Below, in pieces: positions 22,028 to 31,745 of a stretch of 32,083 nucleotides of DNA (positions are counted from its first letter, which is position 1; each line of letters begins with the position of its first letter). Both the position numbers and the translations under genes were made by a program. This DNA comes from Pseudonocardia bannensis (lineage in GTDB: Bacteria; Actinomycetota; Actinomycetes; Mycobacteriales; Pseudonocardiaceae): the NCBI RefSeq assembly GCF_012911875.1, contig NZ_JAAXKZ010000064.1, positions 1 through 32,083 of the forward strand, given 5' to 3'. The notes under the pieces are model-generated. The model worked only from the letters and a program-made list of their open reading frames with translations, did not search any database and had not been told where the DNA came from.

Positions 22028-23242
22028 TCACGACGTCGACGGGGCGGCGGTCACGGTGCGGGTGCGGCGGCGGTGCACCGACTCGACGACCCAGGCCAGC
22101 AGCCCCGCCGCCGGGAACGCCGCCCCGATCCAGCAGACCGCGGCCCATCCGTGGCTCGCGTACAGGACCGCGGACAGCCCGCTGCCGGTCGCCCCACCCA
22201 GGAAGTACATCGTCATGTAGGCGGTGTTGACCCGGCTGCGGGCCTCCGGGCGCAGCGCGAACACGACGCTCTGGTTGCTGATGTGGCTGCCCTGCACACC
22301 GAAATCGAAGACGACGAGCGAGACGGCGAGCGCGACGAGTGAGTGCGCGCCCAGGGCGAAGACGGCGAACGACGCCGCCGCCACCGCCATGAACGCCCCG
22401 GTGGCCCGGTGCGCCCAGCCGCGGTCGGCGAGGCCGCCGGCGAACCGGGCGGCGAGCGCTCCGGCCACCCCGAACAGGGCGAACAGGCCGATCGCGGCGT
22501 CACCGAACGAGAACGGCGGCGCCGCGAGCAGGAAGCCGATGGACGTCCACAGCGCGCCGAAGGACGCATACACCGACGCCCCGTAGGCCATCCGCAGCCG
22601 CAGCACCGGCTCCTCGCGGATCAGGGTGAGTACCGAGCGGAGCAGGCTCGGGTAGCTCATGGTCGTGGTCTGCGGCACCACCGGCAGCGAACGCCAGAGC
22701 GCCACGGCCGCCACCGCCGTCAGCACCGCCCCGAGCACGAAGACCGCCCGCCAGCCGAACACCTCGGCGACCAGCCCGGCGACCGCACGCGAGATCAGGA
22801 TGCCGATCAGCAGCCCGCTCATCACCGTGCTGACCACCTTGCCCTGCTCGCCGTCGCGGGCGATCTCGGCGGCGAACGGGACGAGCACCTGCGCCACGAC
22901 GGTCGTCAACCCGACGAAGCCGGCGGCCGCGGCCAGCACCGGCAGCGTCGGCGCCGCGGCCACCACGACGAGTCCCGCGACCGTGACGCCGAGCGTGGTC
23001 ACCACGAGCCGTCGGCGTTCGAGCAGGTCACCGAGGGGGACCAGGGTCGCGAGCCCGAGCGCGTAGGACAGCTGGATGATCGTGAGCACCGCACCCACCG
23101 CGGAGCTCGGAGCGTCGAACTCGGCGGCCAGGGCGGCTTCGAGCGGCTGTGCGTAGTAGTTGTTCGCGATGATCACGCCGGTCGCGAAGGTCATCGCGGC
23201 GACCGCGCGGCGGCGCGTGCGATCCGCTTCGGGGACACTCAC
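22028..23242 (-). CDS. MFS transporter, NepI/YgaY-like
   Basis: 404 residues from GTG 23242. A GTG at 23278 is in frame and has GGGAGG three bases ahead, so twelve extra residues are possible. Helix 1 contains GVIIANNYYAQPLEAALA; next come LSYALGLATLVPLGDLLERR (MFS loop signature) and FDFGVQGSHISNQSVVFALR in the C-half, a motif I associate with the NepI-like branch of small-molecule exporters. Twelve helices. Substrate unknown. It is convergent with DUF2505 and divergent from purU, whose start is about 115 bp away. Confidence 0.9.
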   Translation of the reverse strand: MSVPEADRTRRRAVAAMTFATGVIIANNYYAQPLEAALAAEFDAPSSAVGAVLTIIQLSYALGLATLVPLGDLLERRRLVVTTLGVTVAGLVVVAAAPTLPVLAAAAGFVGLTTVVAQVLVPFAAEIARDGEQGKVVSTVMSGLLIGILISRAVAGLVAEVFGWRAVFVLGAVLTAVAAVALWRSLPVVPQTTTMSYPSLLRSVLTLIREEPVLRLRMAYGASVYASFGALWTSIGFLLAAPPFSFGDAAIGLFALFGVAGALAARFAGGLADRGWAHRATGAFMAVAAASFAVFALGAHSLVALAVSLVVFDFGVQGSHISNQSVVFALRPEARSRVNTAYMTMYFLGGATGSGLSAVLYASHGWAAVCWIGAAFPAAGLLAWVVESVHRRRTRTVTAAPSTS

Positions 23243-23357
23243 CGCCAGAGCTTGCCCCGCGGGTGCGCTCGCGCGCACCGGCCTCCCGGTGTGACGGTGC
23301 TCGCGCGGGCCCGGGATCCCGGCGGTGCGTCCCGGCGCGCGTGGCACGATTCGGTTC

Positions 23358-24251
23358 GTGCAACCCGCTGCCGACCGGCGATACGTCCTGACGCTCAGCT
23401 GCCCCGACCGCACGGGGATCGTCGCCCGCATCTCGGGATTCCTGGCCGACGCGGGCGCCTGGATCGTCGAGGCCGCATACCACGCCGAGCCGGAGGAGAA
23501 CTGGTTCTTCACCCGCCAGGTCGTGCGCGCCGACTCGGTGCCCTTCGACGCCGACGAGCTGCGCGCCCGCTTCGCCGAGGTGGCGGCGGAGTTCGGCCCG
23601 GAGACGAGCTGGCAGGTCACCGACACCGCCGTGCTCAAGCGGGCCGTGCTGCTGGTGACCAAGGAACCGCACTGCCTGCACGACCTGCTCGGCCGGGTCG
23701 CCGCGGGTGAGCTGCCGGTGCAGCTCGAGGCGGTGATCGGCAACCACGAGGGGCTGGCCGACATCGTCCGCGCCCACGGGGTCGAGTTCCACCACGTGCC
23801 GTTCCCGGGCCCGGACGCCCCGGACCGCGCCGCCGCCAAGGCGGCCGCGTTCGACGAGGTCCGCAAGCTCGTGGACGTGCACGACCCCGACGCGATCGTG
23901 CTGGCCCGGTTCATGCAGATCCTCCCGCCGGAGCTGTGCACCGCCTGGGCCGGGCGGGCGATCAACATCCACCACAGCTTCCTGCCCTCGTTCGCCGGCG
24001 CCCGGCCCTACCACCAGGCACATGCCCGCGGGGTCAAGCTGATCGGCGCGAGCTGCCACTACGTGACCGCCGACCTGGATGCCGGCCCGATCATCGAGCA
24101 GGACGTGATCCGGGTGGACCACGGCGACACGGTGGCCGACATGGTCCGCCGCGGGCGGGACATCGAGCGGCTCGTGCTCTCCCGCGGGCTGCGCTGGCAC
24201 CTGGAGGACCGGGTGCTGGTCCAGGGCAACAAGACCGTGGTCTTCCACTGA
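23358..24251 (+). CDS. purU: Formyltetrahydrofolate deformylase
   Basis: 297 residues. GTG 23358 gives an N-terminus (QPAADRRYVLTLSCPDRTG) that matches where family members begin; no ribosome site is evident, so a leaderless start is likely. Residues 1-85 are an ACT domain (SCPDRTGIVARISGFLAD). The rest is the formyltransferase fold with catalytic Asn203 and His205 (INIHHSFLPSF) and Asp241 (DLDAGPIIEQD). PurU hydrolyses 10-formyl-THF to THF and formate, supplying formate and balancing one-carbon pools, normally under control of glycine/methionine through the ACT domain. Spacing of 38 residues between Asn and Asp is as in PurN. It is convergent with the flavin-type oxidoreductase gene, 19 bp apart. 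Confidence 0.95.
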   Translation: MQPAADRRYVLTLSCPDRTGIVARISGFLADAGAWIVEAAYHAEPEENWFFTRQVVRADSVPFDADELRARFAEVAAEFGPETSWQVTDTAVLKRAVLLVTKEPHCLHDLLGRVAAGELPVQLEAVIGNHEGLADIVRAHGVEFHHVPFPGPDAPDRAAAKAAAFDEVRKLVDVHDPDAIVLARFMQILPPELCTAWAGRAINIHHSFLPSFAGARPYHQAHARGVKLIGASCHYVTADLDAGPIIEQDVIRVDHGDTVADMVRRGRDIERLVLSRGLRWHLEDRVLVQGNKTVVFH

Positions 24252-24270
24252 TACGCCCACCGGGTACGGC

Positions 24271-24705
24271 TCAGTGCCCCCGCACCCGGCGCGGTCGGAA
24301 GCGCAGCGGCACCGAGTAGATCGACGCGAAGTTCTGCGGCGTCTCCCAGCCTTCGCGGATCCGCGTGCCGTACTTGTCCAGGTAGGCGGGGTTGCGGTCG
24401 GCGGACGGCTCGTCCGGTGCCACCACGGCCTCGCCGGTCAGCACGACGATGTCGCCGCCCGTGCCGTCGCCGTCGAGGTTCAGCGCGACCCGAGGGTTCG
24501 CGCGCAGGTGGTCCAGCCGCTTCGCCTCGCCGTGGCTGTAGATCAACGCCGAGTTCGACGCGTCGTCCCACAGGAACCACACCGGCGCGGGCTGCGGGGT
24601 GCCGGCGCCGTCGACGGTCGTCAGCCAGGCCAGCGGTTCGGAATGCAGCCGGCGGGCGACCCGAGCGCCGAACTCGGTCGCGGGATCGGGTAGTGCGAAA
24701 GCGAT
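24271..24705 (-). CDS. PPOX-class F420-type oxidoreductase, apparent ATC start
   Basis: 144 residues if it starts at 24705. The split-barrel fold is clear: LAWLTTVDGAGTPQPAPVWF, NPRVALNLDGDGTGGDIVVL and VPLRFRPRRVRG. It matches the TIGR03667-type PPOX family (Rv3369-like), whose members bind F420 or flavin and reduce small substrates. Homologues as I recall them begin MAFxLPDPATxFG; here the frame reads IAFALPDPATEFG and the expected Met codon is ATC. A strong AAGGAGGAG lies two bases upstream of it. The nearest standard starts (ATG 24759, GTG 24774) lie inside the terminator hairpin of the upstream gene and would add ~20 unlikely residues. I therefore take ATC as the start, or as a mutated ATG. 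Confidence 0.82.
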   Translation of the reverse strand: MAFALPDPATEFGARVARRLHSEPLAWLTTVDGAGTPQPAPVWFLWDDASNSALIYSHGEAKRLDHLRANPRVALNLDGDGTGGDIVVLTGEAVVAPDEPSADRNPAYLDKYGTRIREGWETPQNFASIYSVPLRFRPRRVRGH

Positions 24706-24746
24706 CGCTCCTCCTTCTCGGCAGGTGGCCTCCGCTTGCGACGGGA

Positions 24747-24773
24747 TGACCGGCCACATTCCGTGGCCGGTCA
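24747..24773 (-). terminator. Terminator of the FAD oxidoreductase gene
   Basis: Perfect 11-bp stem TGACCGGCCAC / GTGGCCGGTCA with an ATTCC loop, 20 bp past the stop of the gene at 24793-26190. It separates that gene from the PPOX gene on the same strand. Confidence 0.75.
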
Positions 24774-24792
24774 CCCGCCGGGGTGCGCCTCG

Positions 24793-26190
24793 TCAGGTCG
24801 GCTTGATGTTGGCGTTGTGGTGGAAGAGGTTGCCCGGGTCGTACTCGGCCTTGATCCGGGCCAGCCGCTCGTACTTCGCCGACCCGTACGCGGCACGCAC
24901 CCGGTCGTCGTCCGGCTCGGAGTTGAGGTTGAGGTAGCCGGCGGCGCTGCCGGCGAGCGGGCGCAACGCGTCCCAGGTCGAGCGGACCCAGCCCCGGTCG
25001 GTCCGGAACAGCTCCTCGTCCTCGCTCACGCCGGTCAGGTCGACCATGTACTGCGCGACCCGCCGGCCGCCGAACGCGGTGTCGTCCTCGCCGACCCGCT
25101 CGAACGCGCCGTCCAGCCGGAAGATCGGCATGAACGACATCGGCGAGGCCTTGTCCGGGGCCCGGCCGACAATCACGTCGATGGCCTCATCGGTCAGTTC
25201 TTCGAGGTAGATGCACTTGTCGTAGGACCGGATGCCCCACGGCGCGGCGTCGTCGAGCATCTGCTGCAACCCCGTGTACGGGATCGGCGTGACCAGTTCG
25301 AACAGCGGCGGGCACACCTCGCGCACCGGCGCGATCGCGGCGGCATGCTCCTCGGCCGAACCGAAACCGACCACGATGAGCGCATGCCCCGGCATGAAGT
25401 GGTACTCCTCCGGGACGAACGGCGCGTCCGGGGCGCTGAGGGCAGCGGCGATCAGCAGACCGGTGCGCTCGGGTAGCGACGGGATCGCGTCCCGGCACGC
25501 CCGTAGCGCCTCGACGCCCCGGTCCTGGTCCCAGAAGAGGAATGCCAGGTGCACCTCGGGTCCGACCGGGTGCAGCCGGAACTCGAACGAGGTGACGACA
25601 CCGAAGTTGCCACCACCGCCGCGCAGGGCCCAGAACAGGTCGGGGTGCTCATCCGCCGAGGCGCGCACGCACCGGCCGTCGGCCAGCACCACCTCGGCGG
25701 ATTCAAGGTTGTCGATGCTCAGCCCGTGCTCCTGGACGAGCCAGCCCATCCCGCCGCCCAGGGTGAGACCACCGACCCCGGTGTGGCTGATGACCCCACC
25801 GGTCACGGCGAGGCCGTGGGCCTGGGTCGCGGCATCCAGATCGGCCAGCGTGGCGCCGCCACCCACGACCGCCCGCCGGCGTTCGGGATCGACGGCGACG
25901 TGGTTCATCGTGCCGAGGTGGATCATCAGCCCGCCGTCGCACGCCGACGCACCGCTGAACGAATGGCCGCCCCCGCGGACGGTGATCTCCAGACCCTCCT
26001 GCCGTCCGAAGTCGACGGCAAGAGCGACGTCGGAGGCGGTGGCGCATCTGGCGATGACCGCCGGGCGGCGGTCGAACTCGCCGTTCCAGAGCGAGCGGGC
26101 CTCGTCGTAGTCGAGGTCGCCGTCGACCAGCACAGAGCCCGTCATCGCCGTGCCGAGCGCACCGAGACCGCCGCCGGTTGTCTGGGTCAT
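24793..26190 (-). CDS. FAD-linked oxidase with BBE domain
   Basis: 465 residues from ATG 26190 with GGAGG at proper distance. An FAD_binding_4 (PCMH) domain fills residues ~40-210. RPAVIARCATASDVALAV, RGGGHSFSG with His76 for covalent 8-alpha FAD linkage, and GVGGLTLGGGMGWL are the marks. The second attachment Cys of bicovalent family members is not in the VISHTGVGGLT loop, so the flavin is probably held by His only. The C-terminal BBE segment is YLNLNSEPDDD then YDPGNLFHHNANI. Family members (berberine bridge enzyme-like) oxidise sugars, alkaloids or polyketide intermediates. Substrate unknown; no biosynthetic cluster is around it. Cytoplasmic, with no signal peptide visible. Confidence 0.92.
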   Translation of the reverse strand: MTQTTGGGLGALGTAMTGSVLVDGDLDYDEARSLWNGEFDRRPAVIARCATASDVALAVDFGRQEGLEITVRGGGHSFSGASACDGGLMIHLGTMNHVAVDPERRRAVVGGGATLADLDAATQAHGLAVTGGVISHTGVGGLTLGGGMGWLVQEHGLSIDNLESAEVVLADGRCVRASADEHPDLFWALRGGGGNFGVVTSFEFRLHPVGPEVHLAFLFWDQDRGVEALRACRDAIPSLPERTGLLIAAALSAPDAPFVPEEYHFMPGHALIVVGFGSAEEHAAAIAPVREVCPPLFELVTPIPYTGLQQMLDDAAPWGIRSYDKCIYLEELTDEAIDVIVGRAPDKASPMSFMPIFRLDGAFERVGEDDTAFGGRRVAQYMVDLTGVSEDEELFRTDRGWVRSTWDALRPLAGSAAGYLNLNSEPDDDRVRAAYGSAKYERLARIKAEYDPGNLFHHNANIKPT

Positions 26191-26331
26191 GACCGTCCTC
26201 CTTCGCCTCCTCGCCGAGCCGAGTGTGGCCTCTCCCACCGGCGCAGAGCCCGGATGCGGACGATCCCGGCCGAGGTCAGGACATTGGTCCTGATCCGGAC
26301 TCGGTGCCCGTCGAGACCCCGTAGACGACGA

Positions 26332-26377
26332 AGCGGGGTGGCCCCGCTCCGACTGTTCGGAGCGGGGCCACCCCGCT
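26332..26377 (-). terminator. Terminator of lon
   Basis: Perfect 21-bp inverted repeat (26332-26352 with 26357-26377), 4-base loop, 12 bp past the lon stop. TTCGTCGTCT follows on the minus strand. The rest of 26191-26331 presumably holds the promoter of the FAD oxidase gene, with no motif I can name. Confidence 0.85.
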
Positions 26378-26389
26378 GAGGGTTGGCGA

Positions 26390-28708
<2,319 letters not shown>

Positions 28709-28713
28709 GCTCG

Positions 28714-28753
28714 GTTCAACGTTTACACCGTTGAACTCATTCCAGCGTTCAAG
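28714..28753 (-). promoter_or_regulatory. Three GTTCAAC-type half-sites upstream of lon
   Basis: Plus-strand order: GTTCAAC (28714-28720), GTTGAAC (28730-28736), GTTCAAG (28747-28753). The first pair is inverted with 9 bases between, the second pair inverted the other way with 10. They cover the region just upstream of the lon start. They resemble half-sites of the HAIR element (CTTGAGT-N7-ACTCAAG) bound by HspR, but spacing and bases differ, so the regulator is uncertain. Confidence 0.55.
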
Positions 28754-28783
28754 TAAATCCGCGGTGAGCGAACGCAGCTGACG

Positions 28784-28801
28784 TGAGCCCTGCCGGGCTC
28801 A
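28784..28801 (-). terminator. Small hairpin after the YbaK gene
   Basis: TGAGCCC / GGGCTCA, 7-bp perfect stem with a 4-base loop, 51 bp past the stop of the gene at 28852. A short stem without a U-run: a weak terminator candidate. Confidence 0.45.
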
Positions 28802-28851
28802 ACTCCAGCGACCAGTACGGCAACGAGCATCGCCGACCGCGGAGACAGGTT

Positions 28852-29409
28852 TCAGCGGGCGAGGCCCTCGACGACCTCCGCGCCGGGCAGGGACGCCGCG
28901 AGTGCGCCGGGCAGGGCCAGCTTGCTGCCGCGGATCCCGCTGCCGATGACGACCGCCGGTGCCGCCGCCACCGCCGGGGCGATGAGCAGCGGCCACTCGG
29001 CGGGCAGCCCGACCGGGGTGATCCCGCCGTATTCCATCCCGGTCGACGCGACCGCGTCCTCCATCGGGGCGAACGACGCCTTGCGCGCGTTCAACCGTCT
29101 GCGCACGAGTCCGTTGACGTCGGCGCGGGTGTTCGCGAGCACCAGGCAGGCGGCGTACCGGGTCTCCTCGCCACGACGCCCCGCGACGACGACGCAGTTC
29201 GCCGACGACGTGACGGGCGAGCCGTAGGCCTCGCAGAACGCGGCGGTGTCGGCCAGGTCGGGGTCGATCTCGGCGACCCCGACGAGGGCCGCGTCGGCCG
29301 GATCGAGCAGCTTGAGCGCGTGCGCCACCGGATCACCCAGCAGGTCCGGTCGGTCGAGCGCGGGAACGGCCTCCAGCGTGCCGAGGACCGCCCAGCGCGG
29401 ATCGGTCAC
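28852..29409 (-). CDS. YbaK/EbsC-type aminoacyl-tRNA deacylase
   Basis: 185 residues from GTG 29409, overlapping the DUF2516 stop by 4 bp (GTGA). The YbaK fold is visible: TAAFCEAYGSPVTSSANCVVV, YAACLVLANTRADVNGLVRR, a run of basic residues NARKASFA, then TGMEYGGITPVGLP (the conserved glycine loop) and VIGSGIRGSKLALPG near the end. Proteins of this family hydrolyse mischarged tRNAs, for example Cys or Ala on tRNA-Pro. The N-terminal ~45 residues are an extension (PRWAVLGTLEAVPALDRPD) found in the actinobacterial subgroup. Substrate specificity cannot be assigned. Confidence 0.88.
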   Translation of the reverse strand: MTDPRWAVLGTLEAVPALDRPDLLGDPVAHALKLLDPADAALVGVAEIDPDLADTAAFCEAYGSPVTSSANCVVVAGRRGEETRYAACLVLANTRADVNGLVRRRLNARKASFAPMEDAVASTGMEYGGITPVGLPAEWPLLIAPAVAAAPAVVIGSGIRGSKLALPGALAASLPGAEVVEGLAR

Positions 29410-29714
29410 CAGCGCTGATCCCCGCGCTGCACCCCGACGACGGCCGGCTTGACATCCACGATGTAGACGAGCACGGCCACCAAGCCGGCCAGCCAGAACA
29501 GCGCCCCGTTGCTCCACGGCCCCTGGAACACGACGAGCACCAGCAGCCCGGCGCCGGTGATGCCCAACCAGGCGTTCTTGGTCAGCTTGCCCACCGCGGT
29601 GAACGCGTCGGCACGCTGGCGCAGGGCGTGGATGAACGCGTACGCACCCACCGGAATCCCGAGGATCCACAGAGCCCGAAGGATGTAGAAGTCCAGGTGT
29701 TGCAGCACGTCCAC
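29406..29714 (-). CDS. DUF2516 membrane protein
   Basis: 102 residues from GTG 29714. Three hydrophobic stretches (about 10-30, 46-65, 70-88) with the motif HALRQRADAFTAVGKLTKNAWL between the first two, typical of DUF2516. Function unknown. It is translationally coupled to the YbaK gene and follows hbhA on the same strand, as in M. tuberculosis (Rv0475-Rv0476, from memory). A terminator hairpin separates it from hbhA. Confidence 0.88.
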   Translation of the reverse strand: MDVLQHLDFYILRALWILGIPVGAYAFIHALRQRADAFTAVGKLTKNAWLGITGAGLLVLVVFQGPWSNGALFWLAGLVAVLVYIVDVKPAVVGVQRGDQRW

Positions 29715-29766
29715 CCCGTCAGACTACGTGCGTGGGGCCACTCGTGGCATCCCCGGTCGTCGCATG

Positions 29767-29810
29767 CACGACAGCGACCCCGGGCCCGAGGCCCCGAAGC
29801 CGCTGTCGTG
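29767..29810 (-). terminator. Terminator of the hbhA operon
   Basis: CACGACAGCG at 29767-29776 pairs perfectly with CGCTGTCGTG at 29801-29810; the interior CCGGGCC/GGCCCCG can extend it imperfectly. It lies 20 bp past the hbhA stop. Confidence 0.7.
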
Positions 29811-29829
29811 GTGCGGCGTCCGGCACGGG

Positions 29830-30597
29830 TCAGTTGCCGGACTTGGCACCGTCGGTGCCGGTGGCGCCGGTCCGGCGGGTGGCCGGCTTACGGGTGGCGG
29901 CCTTCGGCGCCGTGCGGTTGGCGGCCCTGCGCGTGGTGCTGCGGGTGGTCGCGGCGGCCTCGACACCGGCCTCGTCGATCGCAGCGGCCGCGTCCTTGCC
30001 CGCGTCGGCGACGGTCTTGCCCGCGTCCTTGCTCACCTCGGCCACTGTCCCGGCGGCCTCGTCGGCGAGCCGCTGGGTCGCCCGGGCGGCCTTCTCCCCG
30101 GTCGACCGGGTCTGGCGGGTCACGGTGCTCAGCGCCTTCTCGGCGGCATCGTGGGCGTCGTCGACGAACTCGTCGACGCGGGCGTCGAGCCGCTCGGTGA
30201 CCGAGTCGATGGTGTTCAGCGCCTGCTTGACCTGCGGCTGCTTGCGCAGCTTGCCCCAGGCGGCCTCGCCGCGCTCGGCGAGTCCGGCGTAGTACTGCTC
30301 GGCCTGCGTCCGGACCTGGTCGACGACCTTGCGGAACTCGTCGGCGGTCAGCTTGCCGCGCAGGTCCTCGATCTCGTGGGGGAACTCGGCGACGCGGTTC
30401 TGCACCAGGTCGGCCCGCTGCGCGGCGCGGGTGCGCGCGGTGGTGACGGCCCGGGTGACGGTGCTGACGGCGTAGTCGCCGGCGCCGAGCACGGCGAGCA
30501 GCGGAGTACGGGCGACCCCGGCCCGCTCGGCGGCATTCTTGGCAGCCTGCTCGCGGACCTTTCGGACGTCCGCGGCGGTCGGCAGCGACACGGCCAT
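29830..30597 (-). CDS. hbhA: HBHA-like heparin-binding hemagglutinin homologue
   Basis: 255 residues from ATG 30597, five bases after the HTH gene's stop, with GGGGAAG eight bases ahead. It starts LPTAADVRKVREQAAKNAAE. A hydrophobic patch (TPLLAVLGAGDYAVSTV, about 31-47) is followed by a long coiled-coil (about 50-160: FPHEIEDLRGKLTADEFRKV, YYAGLAERGEAAWGKLRKQP). The C-terminus is Lys/Arg/Ala/Thr-rich (RRAANRTAPKAATRKPATRR). This is the HBHA pattern; in mycobacteria the Lys-rich tail binds heparan sulfate and the protein also associates with lipid bodies. In a probably free-living actinomycete an adhesion role in host tissue is not implied; a membrane- or lipid-associated coiled-coil is the safer reading. 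Confidence 0.88.
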   Translation of the reverse strand: MAVSLPTAADVRKVREQAAKNAAERAGVARTPLLAVLGAGDYAVSTVTRAVTTARTRAAQRADLVQNRVAEFPHEIEDLRGKLTADEFRKVVDQVRTQAEQYYAGLAERGEAAWGKLRKQPQVKQALNTIDSVTERLDARVDEFVDDAHDAAEKALSTVTRQTRSTGEKAARATQRLADEAAGTVAEVSKDAGKTVADAGKDAAAAIDEAGVEAAATTRSTTRRAANRTAPKAATRKPATRRTGATGTDGAKSGN

Positions 30598-30602
30598 GGT
30601 GA

Positions 30603-31052
30603 TCACTTCCCCTGTTCTCCGGAAGACACTGTGGTTGCGCCGGGTTCGACCTGTCGGTCGTTCTCCCGACGGAAGGACTGGTAGACGTCGAGCAGAATCT
30701 GCTTCTGGCGCTCGGACAGCGTGCGATCCGCGAGCACGGCGTCGGTGACGTCGCCCGCCGGCCGCTCGTCGAGGATCCCGGCTTTCACGTAGAGCGCCTC
30801 CGCGGAGATCCGCAGCCCCTTGGCGATCTGCTGCAGGATCTCGGCCGACGGCTTGCGCAGCCCCCGCTCGATCTGGCTGAGGTACGGGTTGCTGACGCCG
30901 GCGGCCTTCGCGAGCTGCCGCAGGGACACCTGGGCCAACTCACGCTGGGCGCGGATGTAGGTGCCGATGTCGTCGACGGCCTGTCCCACGGCGTGGCCGA
31001 CCTGCTCGACGGCGTGGCCGACCATCTCGGTGGGCTTGTCCTGCTTGGTCAT
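30603..31052 (-). CDS. XRE-family HTH regulator upstream of hbhA
   Basis: 149 residues from ATG 31052 with GGAGGTGA nine bases ahead; a GTG at 31058 is also in frame. An HTH_3 domain is at residues ~35-90: IRAQRELAQVSLRQLAKAAG, VSNPYLSQIERGLRKPS (recognition helix) and LQQIAKGLRISAEALY. An N-terminal amphipathic stretch, HAVEQVGHAVGQAVDDIG, is a likely dimer helix. It is the first gene of a two-gene operon with hbhA, as Rv0474-Rv0475 in M. tuberculosis, and likely represses its own promoter, where a perfect palindrome stands (31107-31123). Confidence 0.9.
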   Translation of the reverse strand: MTKQDKPTEMVGHAVEQVGHAVGQAVDDIGTYIRAQRELAQVSLRQLAKAAGVSNPYLSQIERGLRKPSAEILQQIAKGLRISAEALYVKAGILDERPAGDVTDAVLADRTLSERQKQILLDVYQSFRRENDRQVEPGATTVSSGEQGK

Positions 31053-31106
31053 CGGCACTCACCTCCACTCCGACGCCTTCGACCGTACGTGTGGGTGCTA
31101 GCTGTA

Positions 31107-31123
31107 GCAAGCGCTGTGCTTGC
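31107..31123 (-). promoter_or_regulatory. Palindrome upstream of the HTH-hbhA operon
   Basis: GCAAGC-GCTGT-GCTTGC is a perfect inverted repeat 55 bp before the regulator's start. Position and symmetry fit an operator for the XRE protein. The rest of 31053-31256 shows no other motif, and no fluoride riboswitch could be recognised ahead of the crcB genes. Confidence 0.45.
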
Positions 31124-31256
31124 GCAGGTGAGGTGGCATCGGCCACAGGGAGGCGCCGGATCGACGTCGGACTAGGGTCGGCCGTGGCGTACCCGGTCTC
31201 ACCGCGGGATCACCTCCCCGGCCCGATGCGGTCCACCGCAACGGAGGCGAGAAATC

Positions 31257-31745
31257 GTGAACCAACCCCTCCCAGCCGGCAGCGACGACCGGACCGAGGT
31301 CCCGGCGCCGGCCGGCATCCGGCCGTTCGACGGACAGCTCCGGCCCGTCGCGGCCGTCGCCGTGGGCGGAGCGGCCGGTGCGCTGGCGCGCTGGGGCGTC
31401 GGCCTCGCGCTGCCCACCCCCCACGGTGGATTCCCGCTCGGGACGTTCGCGATCAACGTCGTCGGCTGCCTGCTGATCGGCGTGCTCATCGTGACGATCA
31501 CCGAGCTCACCGACGCTCATCCGCTGCTCCGGCCGTTCCTGGCCAGCGGTTTCCTGGGCGGGTTCACCACCTTCTCCGCGTACTCCGTCGAGATCCAGCT
31601 CCTGCTGTCCGACGGCCACGTCGGGGTGGCCGTCGGCTACCTGTCCGCCACTCTGGCCGCTGCGCTCGCGGCGACCTGGGCCGGGATGGCGCTCGCCAGG
31701 GCGGCGGGGTCCCGGCGAGCGGGACCCGGGCGGGTGGCCCGGTGA
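31257..31745 (+). CDS. crcB: CrcB/Fluc fluoride channel subunit 1
   Basis: 162 residues from GTG 31257 with GGAGG nine bases ahead. A ~30-residue polar N-terminal extension precedes four helices. Fluc marks are AVGGAAGALARWGVGLAL, GTFAINVVGCLLIG (channel Asn) and GFLGGFTTFSAYSVE (FxxTFS with the Phe box). Fluc exports toxic F- passively as a dimer in the plasma membrane. Two crcB genes in a row usually form a heterodimer with opposite topologies. Its stop overlaps the next start by 4 bp (GTGA). Confidence 0.95.
   Translation: MNQPLPAGSDDRTEVPAPAGIRPFDGQLRPVAAVAVGGAAGALARWGVGLALPTPHGGFPLGTFAINVVGCLLIGVLIVTITELTDAHPLLRPFLASGFLGGFTTFSAYSVEIQLLLSDGHVGVAVGYLSATLAAALAATWAGMALARAAGSRRAGPGRVAR

Noticed and set aside
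31053-31256. Fluoride riboswitch ahead of the crcB pair
   Set aside because: I could not find the conserved fluoride-aptamer pattern; the region is short and shared with the divergent regulator's promoter. A covariance-model search would settle it.
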